Source of the DNA: Streptomyces wedmorensis
GTDB lineage: Bacteria > Actinomycetota > Actinomycetes > Streptomycetales > Streptomycetaceae
Direction: 5' to 3'
Assembly: GCF_000716445.1 (NCBI RefSeq)
Contig: NZ_JNWK01000056.1
Span: 1-46,784 of the forward strand
Length of the DNA stretch: 46,784 bases
Shown: one piece after another, positions 1 through 8,598 of the stretch
Position numbering within the stretch: position 1 is the stretch's first letter
Layout of the letters: every line of letters starts with the position of its first letter
Position numbers and translations under genes: made by a program
The notes under the pieces: model-generated
Told to the model about the DNA's origin: nothing
The model's database searches: none
What the model saw: the letters and a program-made list of their open reading frames with translations, nothing else

Positions 1-42
1 CGGGGCGGGCAGGAGCGACGGGTCATCCGGCAGGTGCTGCAT
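1..42 (-). CDS. Possible 5' end of a minus-strand gene, cut by the window edge
   Basis: On the minus strand an ATG at 42 opens a frame reading MQHLPDDPSLLPAP to the window edge. An AAGGA motif lies about eight bases upstream of it. Only 14 codons are visible, so no family can be named. This is a weak call resting on the ribosome-binding site and the plausible composition. Confidence 0.25.
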   Translation of the reverse strand, partial: MQHLPDDPSLLPAP

Positions 43-229
43 CCCAGCATCCTTGCAGAACCCCTAGGGCCGGCCTTGATCGGCCGGACAGGACCTAGTC
101 GCTCACCCGTAACCGCCTCAACTCGACGACGTGTCCCTGGCGTTGGCCGGGGGCTTCGTCATGTCGGCAGTTTGTATTTGCCTCGTCGCGCCGTGTTACC
201 GTGAAGCCCTGCACGACTGACTCCTCTGG

Positions 230-400
230 AGGGTCGTAGGGCGCGCGATCGTAGCCGGCGCGTCTGGTCCGACAGCAGAACTGGAGCCCCGTAAGGGGCG
301 ACCGAAGCCGCCACACCGAGTCCTGTCATGGCTACGAGACAGGCTCGACCGAGGTGTCCGCCCAGTCCGCCACTGGGCGGGATGCCTCTCACCACCTGTT
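230..400. other. Hairpin-rich intergenic segment, possible structured leader
   Basis: The stretch 43-467 holds no convincing gene. Within it several hairpins are packed together: GCCCC/GGGGC at 286-299 with a GUAA tetraloop; a nested helix with ACACC (313-317) pairing GGTGT (353-357), GAG pairing CTC, and CCTGTC (322-327) pairing GACAGG (338-343); and CCGCCCAGT/ACTGGGCGG at 358-380. These lie upstream of the small membrane protein at 468. They could be a structured leader, an attenuator or a non-coding RNA. I recognise no known riboswitch consensus. Confidence 0.35.
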
Positions 401-467
401 GTTGCTTGGGTGGTTGGTCGAGTCTGTCGTGATTCACCGGCCACCCTCTGAAGAGGGGTTTGAGTAG

Positions 468-734
468 GTGAACGTCAGTCGTCCGGTCGCCATCGTCATG
501 TGTTTCATGGTCTCCGTCATCGCGGGTTTCGTCTCCGGAGTCGTCGCGGCCTTTCTGGGGGTAGGCGTACCGACCAGTGTTGCGTGGGGAGGCGGGGGCT
601 TCATCGGCTTCGCCACCCTCGGCCTCATGGCGCTCACGTACCTCTCCGCCGACCGGGAGGCGAGCGGCCCCCCGGCCGGTGAGAGCCAGGGGGCCGGGGG
701 TGCGCGTTCGCGGCCGGTCAGGCAGCGGGGGTGA
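468..734 (+). CDS. Small membrane protein of unknown function
   Basis: An 88-residue protein starting at GTG 468. Two hydrophobic stretches, about residues 7-32 and 40-60, are rich in Gly, Ala and Val and probably span the membrane. The tail is polar and Arg/Gly-rich. I do not recognise the family. The 3' end overlaps by about 17 bases the end of a minus-strand gene fragment (718-927), so the last residues may be read through scar sequence. It sits directly after a hairpin-rich segment that could be its leader. Confidence 0.5.
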   Translation: MNVSRPVAIVMCFMVSVIAGFVSGVVAAFLGVGVPTSVAWGGGGFIGFATLGLMALTYLSADREASGPPAGESQGAGGARSRPVRQRG

Positions 735-927
735 GGACGACGAGCAGTGGCCCTGCGGCCTTACTCCACTGCCGCCCCGCCCTCATGGCGTCACTGCCTT
801 CGATCGCGATGCTCTTGAGGAGGGGCACGATGAACGTTGTGCGGAAGTGCTCCTGCGCCTCGCTGGACATGCCGCTCGCGGCGACCGCTGCGCCGACGCG
901 ATCTCGGAGGGTCCTGCCCGCCTCGCT
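718..927 (-). pseudogene. Orphan 3' fragment of an unidentified gene
   Basis: The minus strand is open from 927 down to a TGA at 718-720, with protein-like composition and strongly G/C-ending codons. The reading passes through MSSEAQEHFRTTFIVPLLKS and ends LLVVLTPAA. It has no good start with a ribosome-binding site: the only ATG, at 870, would give 50 residues. A TGA in frame at 928-930 closes it upstream, just where the plus-strand WXG-type fragment begins. It looks like the surviving C-terminus of a gene whose 5' part was deleted. Family unknown. Confidence 0.4.
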
Positions 928-2052
928 TCACCGTCACGCTCAAGGAGCTCCAGGGAGCGCAGAAGGAGGCGAAGGCCGTCGCACGCATCCTGCGTGACGC
1001 GCACACCCAGCTCACCGACCTGCAGGGCCGGCTCAAGGCGATTCGTGACGACGCCGTCAAGGCGGGCATGCGTGTCTCCGACCAGGGCGCGGTCGCCTTC
1101 GACACGGAGCGGCTCACCCAGGACGAGCGCACGGCCTATGTCCACGACCCCGACTTCCAGCAGACCGCCCGCACCCGGGCGAACGAGTGGGCCGAAAAGC
1201 TCGTCCAAGCGGTCAAGGCGGTCACCGACGCCGACGACGGCATCCGCATGGCCCTCGATGCCGTCGTTCTCGACTCCGACCCCATGGACGGGACCTTCAA
1301 CGGCTTCAACCGGAACCCCCAGGCCAGTCCCTACCCGTCCCTGGAGGAGGCCGGCAAGGCCGCCGACATGCCCAAGGACCGCAAGGACGTCCCCGCCTGG
1401 TGGCAGAGCCTCGACCCGGTCACCCGCGGCATCCTGCTGGAGCGCTGCCGGAGAGAACGCGGCCTCCCGCAACATGCTGCACTACCTACACGCCTCTGGT
1501 GAACCACTGAACCTCGACGTGGACCGAATCCTGCACGACGACCCCCGCTTCAGGGCTGAGATCGAAGCGAACCACATCGCCGACAACCAGGAGGCGTGGC
1601 GCAAGCAGGCGCTCGACGCGTTCGCGAAGGCCGGGGGCGACAAGACGGTCGTCATCCCGGTGGAGAGTGACCACGAGGGAAAGGACTTCAAGAACGACGA
1701 GTGGTACCACGCGGTCGGCGCACACGAACAGAACATCTCCGGCATGGTCACGGTCAGCCCAGGCGCGGACGGCAAGCCCATGGTCTCCCTCGACTACCAG
1801 GTCAACGTCTGGGACCGCTACAACTGGGACAAGGGCAAGTCGACGCCCTTCCCCGGCGGCATCGTGATCCCGGACGACGAGATGGGCCGACTGCACAAGG
1901 TGGGCTTCGCTCAGGAGTTCGACATGCGAGGCAGTAGCTCGACTTTCAACCACGATATGAACAGCGACACACCGCCTGCGGTGAACCCCTCGGACCCCGG
2001 ACGCGACGGCGGTCGCGGGGACGTCTCGCGGGGCGATGAAGAGAACAGGTGA
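927..2052 (+). pseudogene. WXG100/type VII-like large protein, 5'-truncated and frameshifted
   Basis: Two plus-strand frames together read as one protein. From about 927 to about 1445 the first frame begins FTVTLKELQGAQKEAKAVAR, matching the later part of the helical ESAT-6/WXG100-like domain of Streptomyces type VII-associated proteins, and continues to DPVTRGILLE. After a shift of one base between about 1439 and 1460, the next frame carries a C-terminal domain (ASRNMLHYLHASGEPLNLD, later WDRYNWDKGK and GRLHKVGFAQEFDMRGSSST) to a stop at 2050-2052. No WXG motif or start codon remains upstream. The 5' end abuts a truncated minus-strand fragment, so a deletion between two divergent genes is likely. 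The C-terminal domain is typical of secreted polymorphic proteins, but its activity is unknown. Confidence 0.65.
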
Positions 2053-2558
2053 CCATGCCGCACAAGATCACTCGACGTCTGCTGATGGTGTTGGCCGCCT
2101 CGTTGCTCGCGAGTTCCTGCTCCGCATCAGACGGGGACCGCGGCACGCGCGATCCCTACCCGTACTGGGAGAAGGGAGCCGGCGCACCCGAGGTCGCCGA
2201 CTTCATGAAGGTCGACGTGCCGGCGGGCGCGACGGAGGTGAAGGGCGCGGTTCAGGCCAACCCGCAGGAAGATGTCTACCTCCTCTCCTTCGTCACAGGA
2301 GCGGAGCAGGCTGTTCAGATCGCGGAAGACCTTCGCTCCGAGAAGCCGCTCCGCACCAGGGCGGTCGACCTCCCTCCCGACCAGGAACTCTTCGGGCACT
2401 TGGGACTGCCGGAGCCGCAAACGCTGAAGGGTGCCCGGTGGGCAGGAGTGTGCCCGCCGTGCGTGAAGGACCACCGCCGTGGCAACGTCCAGTGGATCGA
2501 CGTCTACGTGTACGACATGGCAGGCGGCAAGGCCCGGGTGTACCTCCACGCCTTCTGA
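2049..2558 (+). CDS. Putative lipoprotein downstream of the WXG-type gene
   Basis: A 169-residue protein with a basic N-terminus, a hydrophobic core and a lipobox-like LLASSC about 24 residues in, so probably a surface lipoprotein. The mature part is hydrophilic and contains a CPPC motif near residue 143 (GARWAGVCPPCVKD). The GTG start overlaps the stop of the preceding WXG-type frame as GTGA, which suggests translational coupling. ATG 2055 is an equally possible start. Lipoproteins paired with polymorphic secreted proteins sometimes act as immunity partners, but nothing here proves that. The intact gene may be a remnant of a pair whose first member is now broken. Confidence 0.6.
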   Translation: MTMPHKITRRLLMVLAASLLASSCSASDGDRGTRDPYPYWEKGAGAPEVADFMKVDVPAGATEVKGAVQANPQEDVYLLSFVTGAEQAVQIAEDLRSEKPLRTRAVDLPPDQELFGHLGLPEPQTLKGARWAGVCPPCVKDHRRGNVQWIDVYVYDMAGGKARVYLHAF

Positions 2559-2579
2559 TCGCCCTCCCGGCCCGCGGCA

Positions 2580-2766
2580 CTCGGCGCGCCGGCGGAGGCG
2601 TCCGGTACTGCTGGGACCAGACGTCGGACTCGGCCTGTTCCTCGGCCCGCTTGGCCTTCAACCAGGCGGCCTTGTCCTGCGCGTTGACCTCTTTGGAAGC
2701 GCGCCGGCAGTCGGCGCATTCCTGAGTGGCGAGCCACTCGGCGAAGCCCGCGCGACGGACGTCTTG
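2580..2766 (-). pseudogene. Orphan fragment with a CxxC motif
   Basis: On the minus strand an open stretch of about 62 codons begins right after a TAA at 2767-2769. It contains EWLATQECADCRRASKEVNA followed by a Lys/Ala/Glu-rich helix (AAWLKAKRAEEQAESDVW). There is no start codon with a ribosome-binding site, and the coherent reading dissolves into Arg/Pro-rich frame past about 2580, near the end of the lipoprotein gene. It looks like an internal piece of a larger gene, possibly zinc-binding. Family not recognised. Confidence 0.4.
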
Positions 2767-2786
2767 TTATGCAGCCATCGAAGTGA

Positions 2787-2827
2787 GAAGGGCCCTCGCA
2801 CAGGTACCGCCTGGTCGGGGGCCCTTC
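2787..2827. terminator. Bidirectional terminator hairpin
   Basis: GAAGGGCCC (2787-2795) pairs perfectly with GGGCCCTTC (2819-2827). The loop holds a second small stem, CAGG/CCTG. It lies just past the 3' end of the minus-strand DUF1203 gene and fits a terminator for it. Confidence 0.6.
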
Positions 2828-2839
2828 CTCGTGCCGTCG

Positions 2840-3355
2840 TCAGGGGCGGGGGCGCCTGACCTCGAACTGGAAGCAGCCGTACTCGACGGCGCGGACGTGC
2901 ACGAGGGCGACGGCGGGGTCGGCGAAGGCGTCCGCGAAGGCGAGGTCGAGGGCTTCGCCGGCCGCCTCGGGGAGCTCCAGGAGACGGCCGCCGACGATGC
3001 GGCCGGCCGCGTCGTAGCGGCGCAGGGCGCGCAGGGCGCCGGGGCGGGCGAAGGGGTACGTCTCCGAGGGCGAGGGGCCGCCGCAGTCCTCGGCGTGGAT
3101 GAAGACGGGGCCCTGTTCGTCGTACGCGCCCGGCTCGGCCCCGCCCGCAGCCGCCCAGCGGCGCAGCGGCGCGTACGACACGAGGGCGATCCGTTCGCCG
3201 GGGACGGCCTGGCGCAGGCAGCAGCGGAGGGGTTCGCCGTCTCCGGTGGCGGGGTGCGGCACCAGGGCCCGGCCGGCGTCGTCGGCGAGGCGCAGCTGGG
3301 CGAGGGCGTCGGGCGCGATGGGGAGTGCGGTGTAGGTCGCCGTGTCGGTGTTCAT
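2840..3355 (-). CDS. DUF1203 family protein
   Basis: A 171-residue cytoplasmic protein with no signal or membrane segment. The start ATG 3355 (MNTDTATYTALPIAP) is chosen over an upstream start that would add a low-complexity leader. The features IALVSYAPL, EQGPVFIHAEDC and the end YGCFQFEVRRPRP match the DUF1203 family, which is widespread in bacteria and has no known reaction. The Cys at CRRCCLRQ-like and HAEDC positions might bind metal, but this is not established. It is followed by a terminator hairpin and lies divergent from the NTF2-like gene. Confidence 0.75.
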   Translation of the reverse strand: MNTDTATYTALPIAPDALAQLRLADDAGRALVPHPATGDGEPLRCCLRQAVPGERIALVSYAPLRRWAAAGGAEPGAYDEQGPVFIHAEDCGGPSPSETYPFARPGALRALRRYDAAGRIVGGRLLELPEAAGEALDLAFADAFADPAVALVHVRAVEYGCFQFEVRRPRP

Positions 3356-3531
3356 ACGGCCAGCGTCGTGGGGGAGCGGCCGCGGCGCTGGCGGCATTCG
3401 GACGGCGCGTTCCCGCGGGACGCGACCGCGCGGGGGAGAGGCCCGGCCGGCCCGGGTCCTGGACGGCTGTCGGGGGGACCTCCCGGCCGGGGCGTACGGG
3501 CCGGAAGGCCCCGCGGGTGTACGGGTGGAGC

Positions 3532-3855
3532 ATGACGATTCCCGTGAACCAGCTCAGTGACCCCGCCGTGCGCGCCTTCGTCACTGCCCTCAACGCCAAC
3601 GACCAGGAGGCCTTCCGGGACGCGCTCGCGCCCGGCGCGACGATGTCCGACGACGGGTCCGAGCGGGACCTGGACGCGTGGACGGAGAAGGAGGTGTTCT
3701 CCTCGCGGGGGCACATGGAGATCGAGTCCGAGAAGGGCGACGGACGCGTGCTCGTCGCCCGCTACCGCAACGACACCTGGGGCGAGATGCGCACCAAGTG
3801 GCAGTTCACCGTCGACGGCGGCAAGGTCTCCCGCTTCGAGACCGGCCAGGCGTAA
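3532..3855 (+). CDS. NTF2-like/SnoaL-type small protein
   Basis: A 107-residue protein from ATG 3532, preceded closely by GGTGGAG. The pattern RAFVTALNANDQEAFRDALAP, then alternating strands (VLVARYRNDTWGEMRTKWQF) and a final TVDGGKVSRFETGQA, is that of nuclear transport factor 2-like single-domain proteins. This fold can be an enzyme or a ligand-binding scaffold, and no catalytic residues can be assigned by eye. No operon partner is evident. Confidence 0.65.
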   Translation: MTIPVNQLSDPAVRAFVTALNANDQEAFRDALAPGATMSDDGSERDLDAWTEKEVFSSRGHMEIESEKGDGRVLVARYRNDTWGEMRTKWQFTVDGGKVSRFETGQA

Positions 3856-3995
3856 CGGCCCGGAGCGCCGGCCGGGGACGGTCCCGGCCGGCGCCGAGCA
3901 CGGCGGGCGGGAGCCGAGGCCTTCCCTCGGATCGGGGCCGGGCAGGCGCCGGGGGCGTCGATCCGGGGGCCTGAGCCGGGCCGTCGGGTCGGTCC

Positions 3996-4739
3996 CTAAC
4001 CCCGGCCGATGTAGGGCATGGCCGTCGCCATGACCGTCGCGAACTGGACGTTGGCCTCCAGGGGGAGCGCCGCCATGTGCACCACGGTCGTCGCCACGTC
4101 CGCCGCGTCCATCACCGGTTCCGTCGCGAGCTGCCCGTTGGCCTGGAGGATGCCGGTCTGCATGCGGGCCGTCATCTCGGTCGCCGCGTTGCCGATGTCG
4201 AGCTGGCCGCAGGCGATGCGGTACGGGCGTCCGTCGAGGGACAGGGACTTGGTCAGGCCCGTCATGGCGTGCTTCGTCGCCGTGTACGCGATGGAGTGCG
4301 GGCGCGGCACGTGGGCGGAGACGGAGCCGTTGTTGATGATGCGGCCGCCCTGCGGGGTCTGGTCCTTCATGGCCCGGAAGGCGGCCTGGGCGCAGAGGAA
4401 CGCGCCGGTGAGGTTGACGTCGACGACCGCGCGCCAGGTGTCGGGGTCCAGGTCCTCGACGGGCACACCGCCGCCCGCGAACGTGCCGGCGTTGTTGAAG
4501 AGCAGGTCGACGCGGCCGTAGCGGTCCCGTACCGCCGCGAAGAGGGCTGTGACCTCATCGGCCGAGGTCACGTCCGTGGGGACGGGCAGGAAGTCGCCGG
4601 ACGGCAGGGCCGCGGCCGTCTCCGCCAGGGCGTCCGCGCGGCGGCCCGCGAGGGCCACCGACCAGCCGGCTTCCGCGAGGGCCAGCGCCACGCTCCGGCC
4701 GATGCCCGATCCCGCTCCCGTCACCACTGCGATGCTCAT
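3996..4739 (-). CDS. Short-chain dehydrogenase/reductase
   Basis: A 247-residue classical SDR with the NAD(P)-binding TGAGSGIG near residue 8, NNAG near residue 87 and the catalytic YTATK near residue 150. It acts in the cytoplasm as an NAD(P)-dependent oxidoreductase; the substrate cannot be read from sequence. The RR of AGRRADAL after the second strand suggests preference for NADP(H). The ATG at 4739 has no ribosome-binding site, but a TACGCT -10 element ends eight bases upstream, consistent with leaderless translation. It is divergent from phoD. Confidence 0.8.
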   Translation of the reverse strand: MSIAVVTGAGSGIGRSVALALAEAGWSVALAGRRADALAETAAALPSGDFLPVPTDVTSADEVTALFAAVRDRYGRVDLLFNNAGTFAGGGVPVEDLDPDTWRAVVDVNLTGAFLCAQAAFRAMKDQTPQGGRIINNGSVSAHVPRPHSIAYTATKHAMTGLTKSLSLDGRPYRIACGQLDIGNAATEMTARMQTGILQANGQLATEPVMDAADVATTVVHMAALPLEANVQFATVMATAMPYIGRG

Positions 4740-4747
4740 GGGCGCGC

Positions 4748-4753
4748 AGCGTA
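4748..4753 (-). promoter_or_regulatory. -10 element for a leaderless SDR transcript
   Basis: TACGCT on the minus strand ends eight bases before ATG 4739, where transcription would begin at or next to the start codon. No clear -35 is seen. Confidence 0.4.
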
Positions 4754-4874
4754 CGCGAGACGTGTGCCCCATGAACTCATCCGTCCGACACGTGGATGTT
4801 CTGTACTCGACAAGGGCGCGTCGCCCCGCCCCCCTCGAATGACGGACGGACAGCATCCGTCTGGGGAGGGGCAC

Positions 4875-6509
4875 ATGGACCACGTACACGGACATTCCGA
4901 GGAACTCCGCGCCGCCGCACGCCACTTCGGCCGCCGCCGGTTCCTCACCACCACCGGCGCGGCCGCCGCGCTGGCCTTCGCCACCCAGCTGCCGGCGGCC
5001 GGCGCCGCGGCCGCCGCCGAGCTCGACGGCCGGCGTGTCACCGAGGACCCGTTCACCCTGGGGGTGGCGTCGGGAGATCCGCTGCCCGGCTCCGTACTGC
5101 TGTGGACCCGGCTCGCGCCCCGCCCCTTCGAACCCGACGGCGGACTGCCCGCGCGGCGCGTCCCCGTCCACTGGGAGCTCGCCCGCGACGACCGCTTCAC
5201 CCGGACCGTGCGGCGCGGCACGGCCACCGCGCACCCCGAGTTCCGGCACACCGTCCACGTCGCGGTCGACCACCTCGACCCCGACCGGGTCCTCTACTAC
5301 CGCTTCCGCGTCGGCGACTGGACCAGCCCCGTCGGCCGCACCCGCACCGCCCCCGCGGCCCACGCCCACAACGCGGCGCTCAAGCTCGCGGCCGTCTCCT
5401 GCCAGGCGTACCACGACGGCTACTTCACGGCCTACCGGCACCTGGCGGACGAGGACGTCGACGTCGTCTTCCACCTCGGGGACTACCTGTACGAGTACGC
5501 CGTCAACGCCACGGGCGGCGCACGCGCCTACACCGACCGCACCCTCCCGGCGGTGTTCGCCCGCGAGACGCTCACGCTGGAGGACTACCGGCTCCGCTAC
5601 GCGCTCTACAAGTCGGACCCCGACCTGCGCGCCGCGCACGCCGCCCACCCGTTCGTCGTCACCTGGGACGACCACGAGACCGAGAACAACTACGCGGGCG
5701 GCGTCCCGGAGAACGGCGTCCCGCCGGAGGAGTTCCTGCTCCGACGGGCCGCCGCCTACCGCGCCTACTGGGAGCACCAGCCGCTGCGCGCGCCCCAGCG
5801 GCCCGACGGCCCGGACATGAGGCTGTACCGGCGGCTGCGCTTCGGGAGCCTCGCCCAGTTCGACATCCTCGACACCCGCCAGTACCGCTCCGACCAGGCG
5901 TACGGCGACGGCTGGCAGGTCCCGGGGCCCGAGTCGGAGGACCCGGCGCGCACCCTGACCGGCGCGGCGCAGGAGCGCTGGCTGCTCGACGGCTGGCAGG
6001 CCTCCCGCGCCGCCCGGTGGAACGTCCTGCCGCAGCAGGTCGTCTTCGCCGAGCGGCGCGACCGCGCCACCGCCGACTTCAAGCTCTCGATGGACTCCTG
6101 GGACGGCTACCCGGCCTCCCGGGCGCGGATCCTCGCGGGGGCGGAGGCCGCGGGGGTGGAGAACCTGATGGTGCTCACCGGGGACGTCCACGTCGGCTAC
6201 GGCTTCGACCTGAAGGCCGACTTCCGCGACCCGTCCTCCCGGACCGTCGGCACCGAGATCGTGGCCACCTCGATCGCGAGCGGCAAGGACGGCGCCGACC
6301 GGCCGTCGAACCACGACCGGCTGACGGCGGCCAACCCGCACCTGAGGTTCGTCAACGGGCGGCGCGGCTACGTGACGGTCGCGCTGGGCAGGGAGAGCGC
6401 CCGCGCCGACTTCCGCACGGTGCCGTACGTGACGAAGCCGGGCGCGCCCGTCACGACCGCCGCCTCCTACGTCACGGAGGCGGGCCGCCCGGGCCTCACG
6501 CCCGCGTAG
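4875..6509 (+). CDS. phoD: PhoD-like alkaline phosphatase/phosphodiesterase, Tat-exported
   Basis: A 544-residue protein from ATG 4875 with GGGGAGGGG at the right distance. The N-terminus has the twin-arginine signal RRRFLTTTG followed by an Ala-rich hydrophobic stretch, so the folded enzyme is exported by Tat. The PhoD metallophosphoesterase domain shows [35 protein letters not shown] and [11 protein letters not shown], the residues that hold the metal centre. The family hydrolyses phosphomonoesters and diesters outside the cell to release phosphate. No convincing PHO box is visible upstream, so direct PhoP control is not supported here. Confidence 0.88.
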   Translation: MDHVHGHSEELRAAARHFGRRRFLTTTGAAAALAFATQLPAAGAAAAAELDGRRVTEDPFTLGVASGDPLPGSVLLWTRLAPRPFEPDGGLPARRVPVHWELARDDRFTRTVRRGTATAHPEFRHTVHVAVDHLDPDRVLYYRFRVGDWTSPVGRTRTAPAAHAHNAALKLAAVSCQAYHDGYFTAYRHLADEDVDVVFHLGDYLYEYAVNATGGARAYTDRTLPAVFARETLTLEDYRLRYALYKSDPDLRAAHAAHPFVVTWDDHETENNYAGGVPENGVPPEEFLLRRAAAYRAYWEHQPLRAPQRPDGPDMRLYRRLRFGSLAQFDILDTRQYRSDQAYGDGWQVPGPESEDPARTLTGAAQERWLLDGWQASRAARWNVLPQQVVFAERRDRATADFKLSMDSWDGYPASRARILAGAEAAGVENLMVLTGDVHVGYGFDLKADFRDPSSRTVGTEIVATSIASGKDGADRPSNHDRLTAANPHLRFVNGRRGYVTVALGRESARADFRTVPYVTKPGAPVTTAASYVTEAGRPGLTPA

Positions 6510-6578
6510 CCCGGAGGTCTCGACCATGCCGGGCGAGCTGAGAGCATAGGCAGGGTTTCGAACGAGAGGGAGCAGGCG

Positions 6579-7853
6579 ATGCCTGAGAGCGGACAGAGGA
6601 CGACAGAAGGGCACATAACCGGAGCGGTCCCCGCCGCCCCGGCCGCCCGGCGCGCGGGGCTGCTCCTCGTGCTCGTCCTGGGCGGCCTCACCGCCCTGCC
6701 CCCGCTCTCCATGGACATGTACCTGCCGGCTCTGCCGGAGGTCACCGGCGCGCTGCACGCGCCCGCCGCCACCGTCCAGCTCACCCTGACCGCCTGCCTC
6801 GCCGGCATGGCCCTCGGCCAGCTCGTCGTCGGCCCCATGAGCGACAAGTGGGGACGCCGCCGCCCGCTGCTCGCCGGCATGGTCGTGTACGTCCTGGCCA
6901 CCGCCGTCTGCGCCTTCGCGCCCACCGCCGAACTCCTCATCGGATTCCGGCTGCTCCAGGGCCTCGCCGGCGCCGCCGGCATCGTCATCGCCCGCGCCGT
7001 CGTCCGCGACCTGTACGACGGCGTCGAGATGGCCCGCTTCTTCTCCACCCTCATGCTGGTCTCCGGCGCCGCGCCGATCGTCGCCCCGCTCATCGGCGGC
7101 CAGATCCTGCGGATCACCGACTGGCGGGGCGTCTTCCACGTCCTCGCCGTGATCGGCCTCCTGCTCACCGTCGTCGTCTGGCGGTCCCTCGAGGAGACGC
7201 TGCCGCCCGGGCGTCGGCAGCAGGGCGGCGTCGGCGCGGCCCTGCGCACCATGCGCGGCCTCGTCGCCGACCGGGTCTTCGCCGGGTACATGCTGGCCGG
7301 CGGCTTCGGCTTCGCGACGCTCTTCGCGTACATCTCGGCGTCGCCGTTCGTCGTCCAGGAGATCTACGGCGCCTCGCCGCAGACCTTCAGCCTGCTCTTC
7401 GGCCTCAACTCCGTCGGCCTCGTCGTCCTCGGCCAGATCAACGGCAAGCTCCTCGTCGGCCGCGTCAGCCTCGACAAGGTGCTCGCCTGGGGCCTCGGGA
7501 CGATCCTCCTCTCCTCGCTCGCGCTGCTCCTCATGACCAGCGGCGTCTTCGGCGAGGTCGGCCTCTTCCCGATCGCCGCCGGCCTGTTCGTCCTGATGTC
7601 CGCGATGGGCGTCGCCCTGCCGAACACCAACGCGCTGGCCCTGATGCGCACCCCGCACGCCGCCGGATCGGCCTCCGCCCTCCTCGGCACCACCTCGTTC
7701 CTCGTCGGCGCCGTCGCCTCCCCCCTCGTCGGCATCGCCGGCGAGCACACCGCCGTCCCCATGGCCGTCGTCCAGGTCGCCTGCGGCACCCTGGCACTGG
7801 CCTGCTTCCTGGGCCTCTGCCGCCCGTGGCGGACCTCCCGCGCGGAGGGCTGA
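6579..7853 (+). CDS. Bcr/CflA-type MFS multidrug exporter
   Basis: A 424-residue membrane protein with about twelve transmembrane segments starting near residue 25. [16 protein letters not shown] in the first segment and [14 protein letters not shown] in the first cytoplasmic loop are hallmarks of the Bcr/CflA drug:proton antiporters. The N-terminal 20 residues are polar and variable. A GGGAG ribosome-binding site precedes ATG 6579. It probably exports small toxic compounds; the substrate is unknown. No adjacent regulator is seen, and the next gene downstream (hemerythrin) may be a separate unit. Confidence 0.85.
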   Translation: MPESGQRTTEGHITGAVPAAPAARRAGLLLVLVLGGLTALPPLSMDMYLPALPEVTGALHAPAATVQLTLTACLAGMALGQLVVGPMSDKWGRRRPLLAGMVVYVLATAVCAFAPTAELLIGFRLLQGLAGAAGIVIARAVVRDLYDGVEMARFFSTLMLVSGAAPIVAPLIGGQILRITDWRGVFHVLAVIGLLLTVVVWRSLEETLPPGRRQQGGVGAALRTMRGLVADRVFAGYMLAGGFGFATLFAYISASPFVVQEIYGASPQTFSLLFGLNSVGLVVLGQINGKLLVGRVSLDKVLAWGLGTILLSSLALLLMTSGVFGEVGLFPIAAGLFVLMSAMGVALPNTNALALMRTPHAAGSASALLGTTSFLVGAVASPLVGIAGEHTAVPMAVVQVACGTLALACFLGLCRPWRTSRAEG

Positions 7854-7918
7854 CCGAGGACCGGCGCGGGCGGTGTGGCACCGGCCGCGCGCCCGTCCGT
7901 GATGTGACGATCTGCGGC

Positions 7919-8371
7919 ATGTGCCACTACTGCGGATGCCGTGAGATCCCCCTGATCAAGGAGTTCATCGCCGAGCACGAGGCGATCACCGACCTCGCCG
8001 GGGACGCGGTCCGCGCGCTCGACGCGGGGGACCCGGAGCGGGCGCGGACGCTCGTGGAACGGATGGCCGTGCTGCTCCTGGCCCACTGGGCCGGCGAGGA
8101 GCGCGGCCTGTTCGCCGTCATGCGCGAGAACGACGAGTACACGGCGTACGTCGACGCCCTCGCCCGCGAGCACCGGGAGCTCGCCGCCTTCCTCGCCGCC
8201 CTCGACCTCGACTCGGCCGACCAGCGGGCCCGGTTCCTCCGTGCCGTCGACGAGCTCCACGACCACATCGCCAAGGAGGAGGACGGCCTCTTCCCGGCCT
8301 CCCTGACCGAACTCACCGGCGAGCAGTGGGACCGCTCCATCGACGCCTGGAAGGCGGTTCACGCCGGCTGA
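7919..8371 (+). CDS. Hemerythrin HHE cation-binding domain protein
   Basis: A 150-residue cytoplasmic protein starting [20 protein letters not shown], the usual beginning of this actinobacterial family. The conserved His and Glu residues of the diiron four-helix bundle are visible: [24 protein letters not shown] and [14 protein letters not shown]. The N-terminal CxxCGC may bind a further metal or take part in redox. An in-frame GTG at 7904 is an alternative start. The likely role is binding or sensing oxygen, nitric oxide or iron. No strong ribosome-binding site is seen for either start. Confidence 0.82.
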   Translation: MCHYCGCREIPLIKEFIAEHEAITDLAGDAVRALDAGDPERARTLVERMAVLLLAHWAGEERGLFAVMRENDEYTAYVDALAREHRELAAFLAALDLDSADQRARFLRAVDELHDHIAKEEDGLFPASLTELTGEQWDRSIDAWKAVHAG

Positions 8372-8455
8372 CCCCGGGCCGCGGGGAGCCGCCGGGGCCG
8401 GAAGGCCCACCGGGTCCCGCCGCCCAGGGGCTGCCTTTCGGATCATGCCGGGCTC

Positions 8456-8553
8456 GCGGGGCCCGGTGCGCACGCTCGCCGCGTTGTCGTCGGTCCACAA
8501 CGCTCCGCGTTGCCTCCCTCCTCCGCCCTGCGATCGCACGCACCGGGCCCCGC
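8456..8553. repeat. Intergenic palindromic element with inner hairpin
   Basis: Perfect 15-bp inverted repeats (GCGGGGCCCGGTGCG at 8456-8470 and its complement at 8539-8553) enclose 68 bases. Inside are GCGTTGT/ACAACGC (8481-8487 and 8497-8503) with a 9-base loop, and the palindrome TGCGATCGCA at 8529-8538. It lies between the hemerythrin and Rsm22 genes and contains no gene. The layout resembles a dispersed REP/MITE-like palindrome, though a structured RNA is possible. Confidence 0.5.
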
Positions 8554-8585
8554 TCCCTGATCCGGCCTGGCCCGAATGGCAGCCC

Positions 8586-8591
8586 CTAGAC
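8586..8591 (+). promoter_or_regulatory. -10 element for a leaderless Rsm22-family transcript
   Basis: TAGACT ends seven bases before the GTG at 8599, with no ribosome-binding site between, so the transcript probably begins at the start codon. No good -35 is visible. Confidence 0.45.
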
Positions 8592-8598
8592 TGTCTCG

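Noticed and set aside
4740..4874. PHO box upstream of phoD
   Set aside because: PhoD is a classical PhoP target, so I looked for paired GTTCACC-like repeats. Only single weak matches (GTTCATG, GTTCTGT) are present.
3996..7748. Very long minus-strand open frame across phoD and the Bcr/CflA gene
   Set aside because: Beyond the SDR it is an antisense frame of two well-supported plus-strand genes. Its composition is Gly/Arg/Asp-rich with no domain, as expected of high-GC shadow frames.
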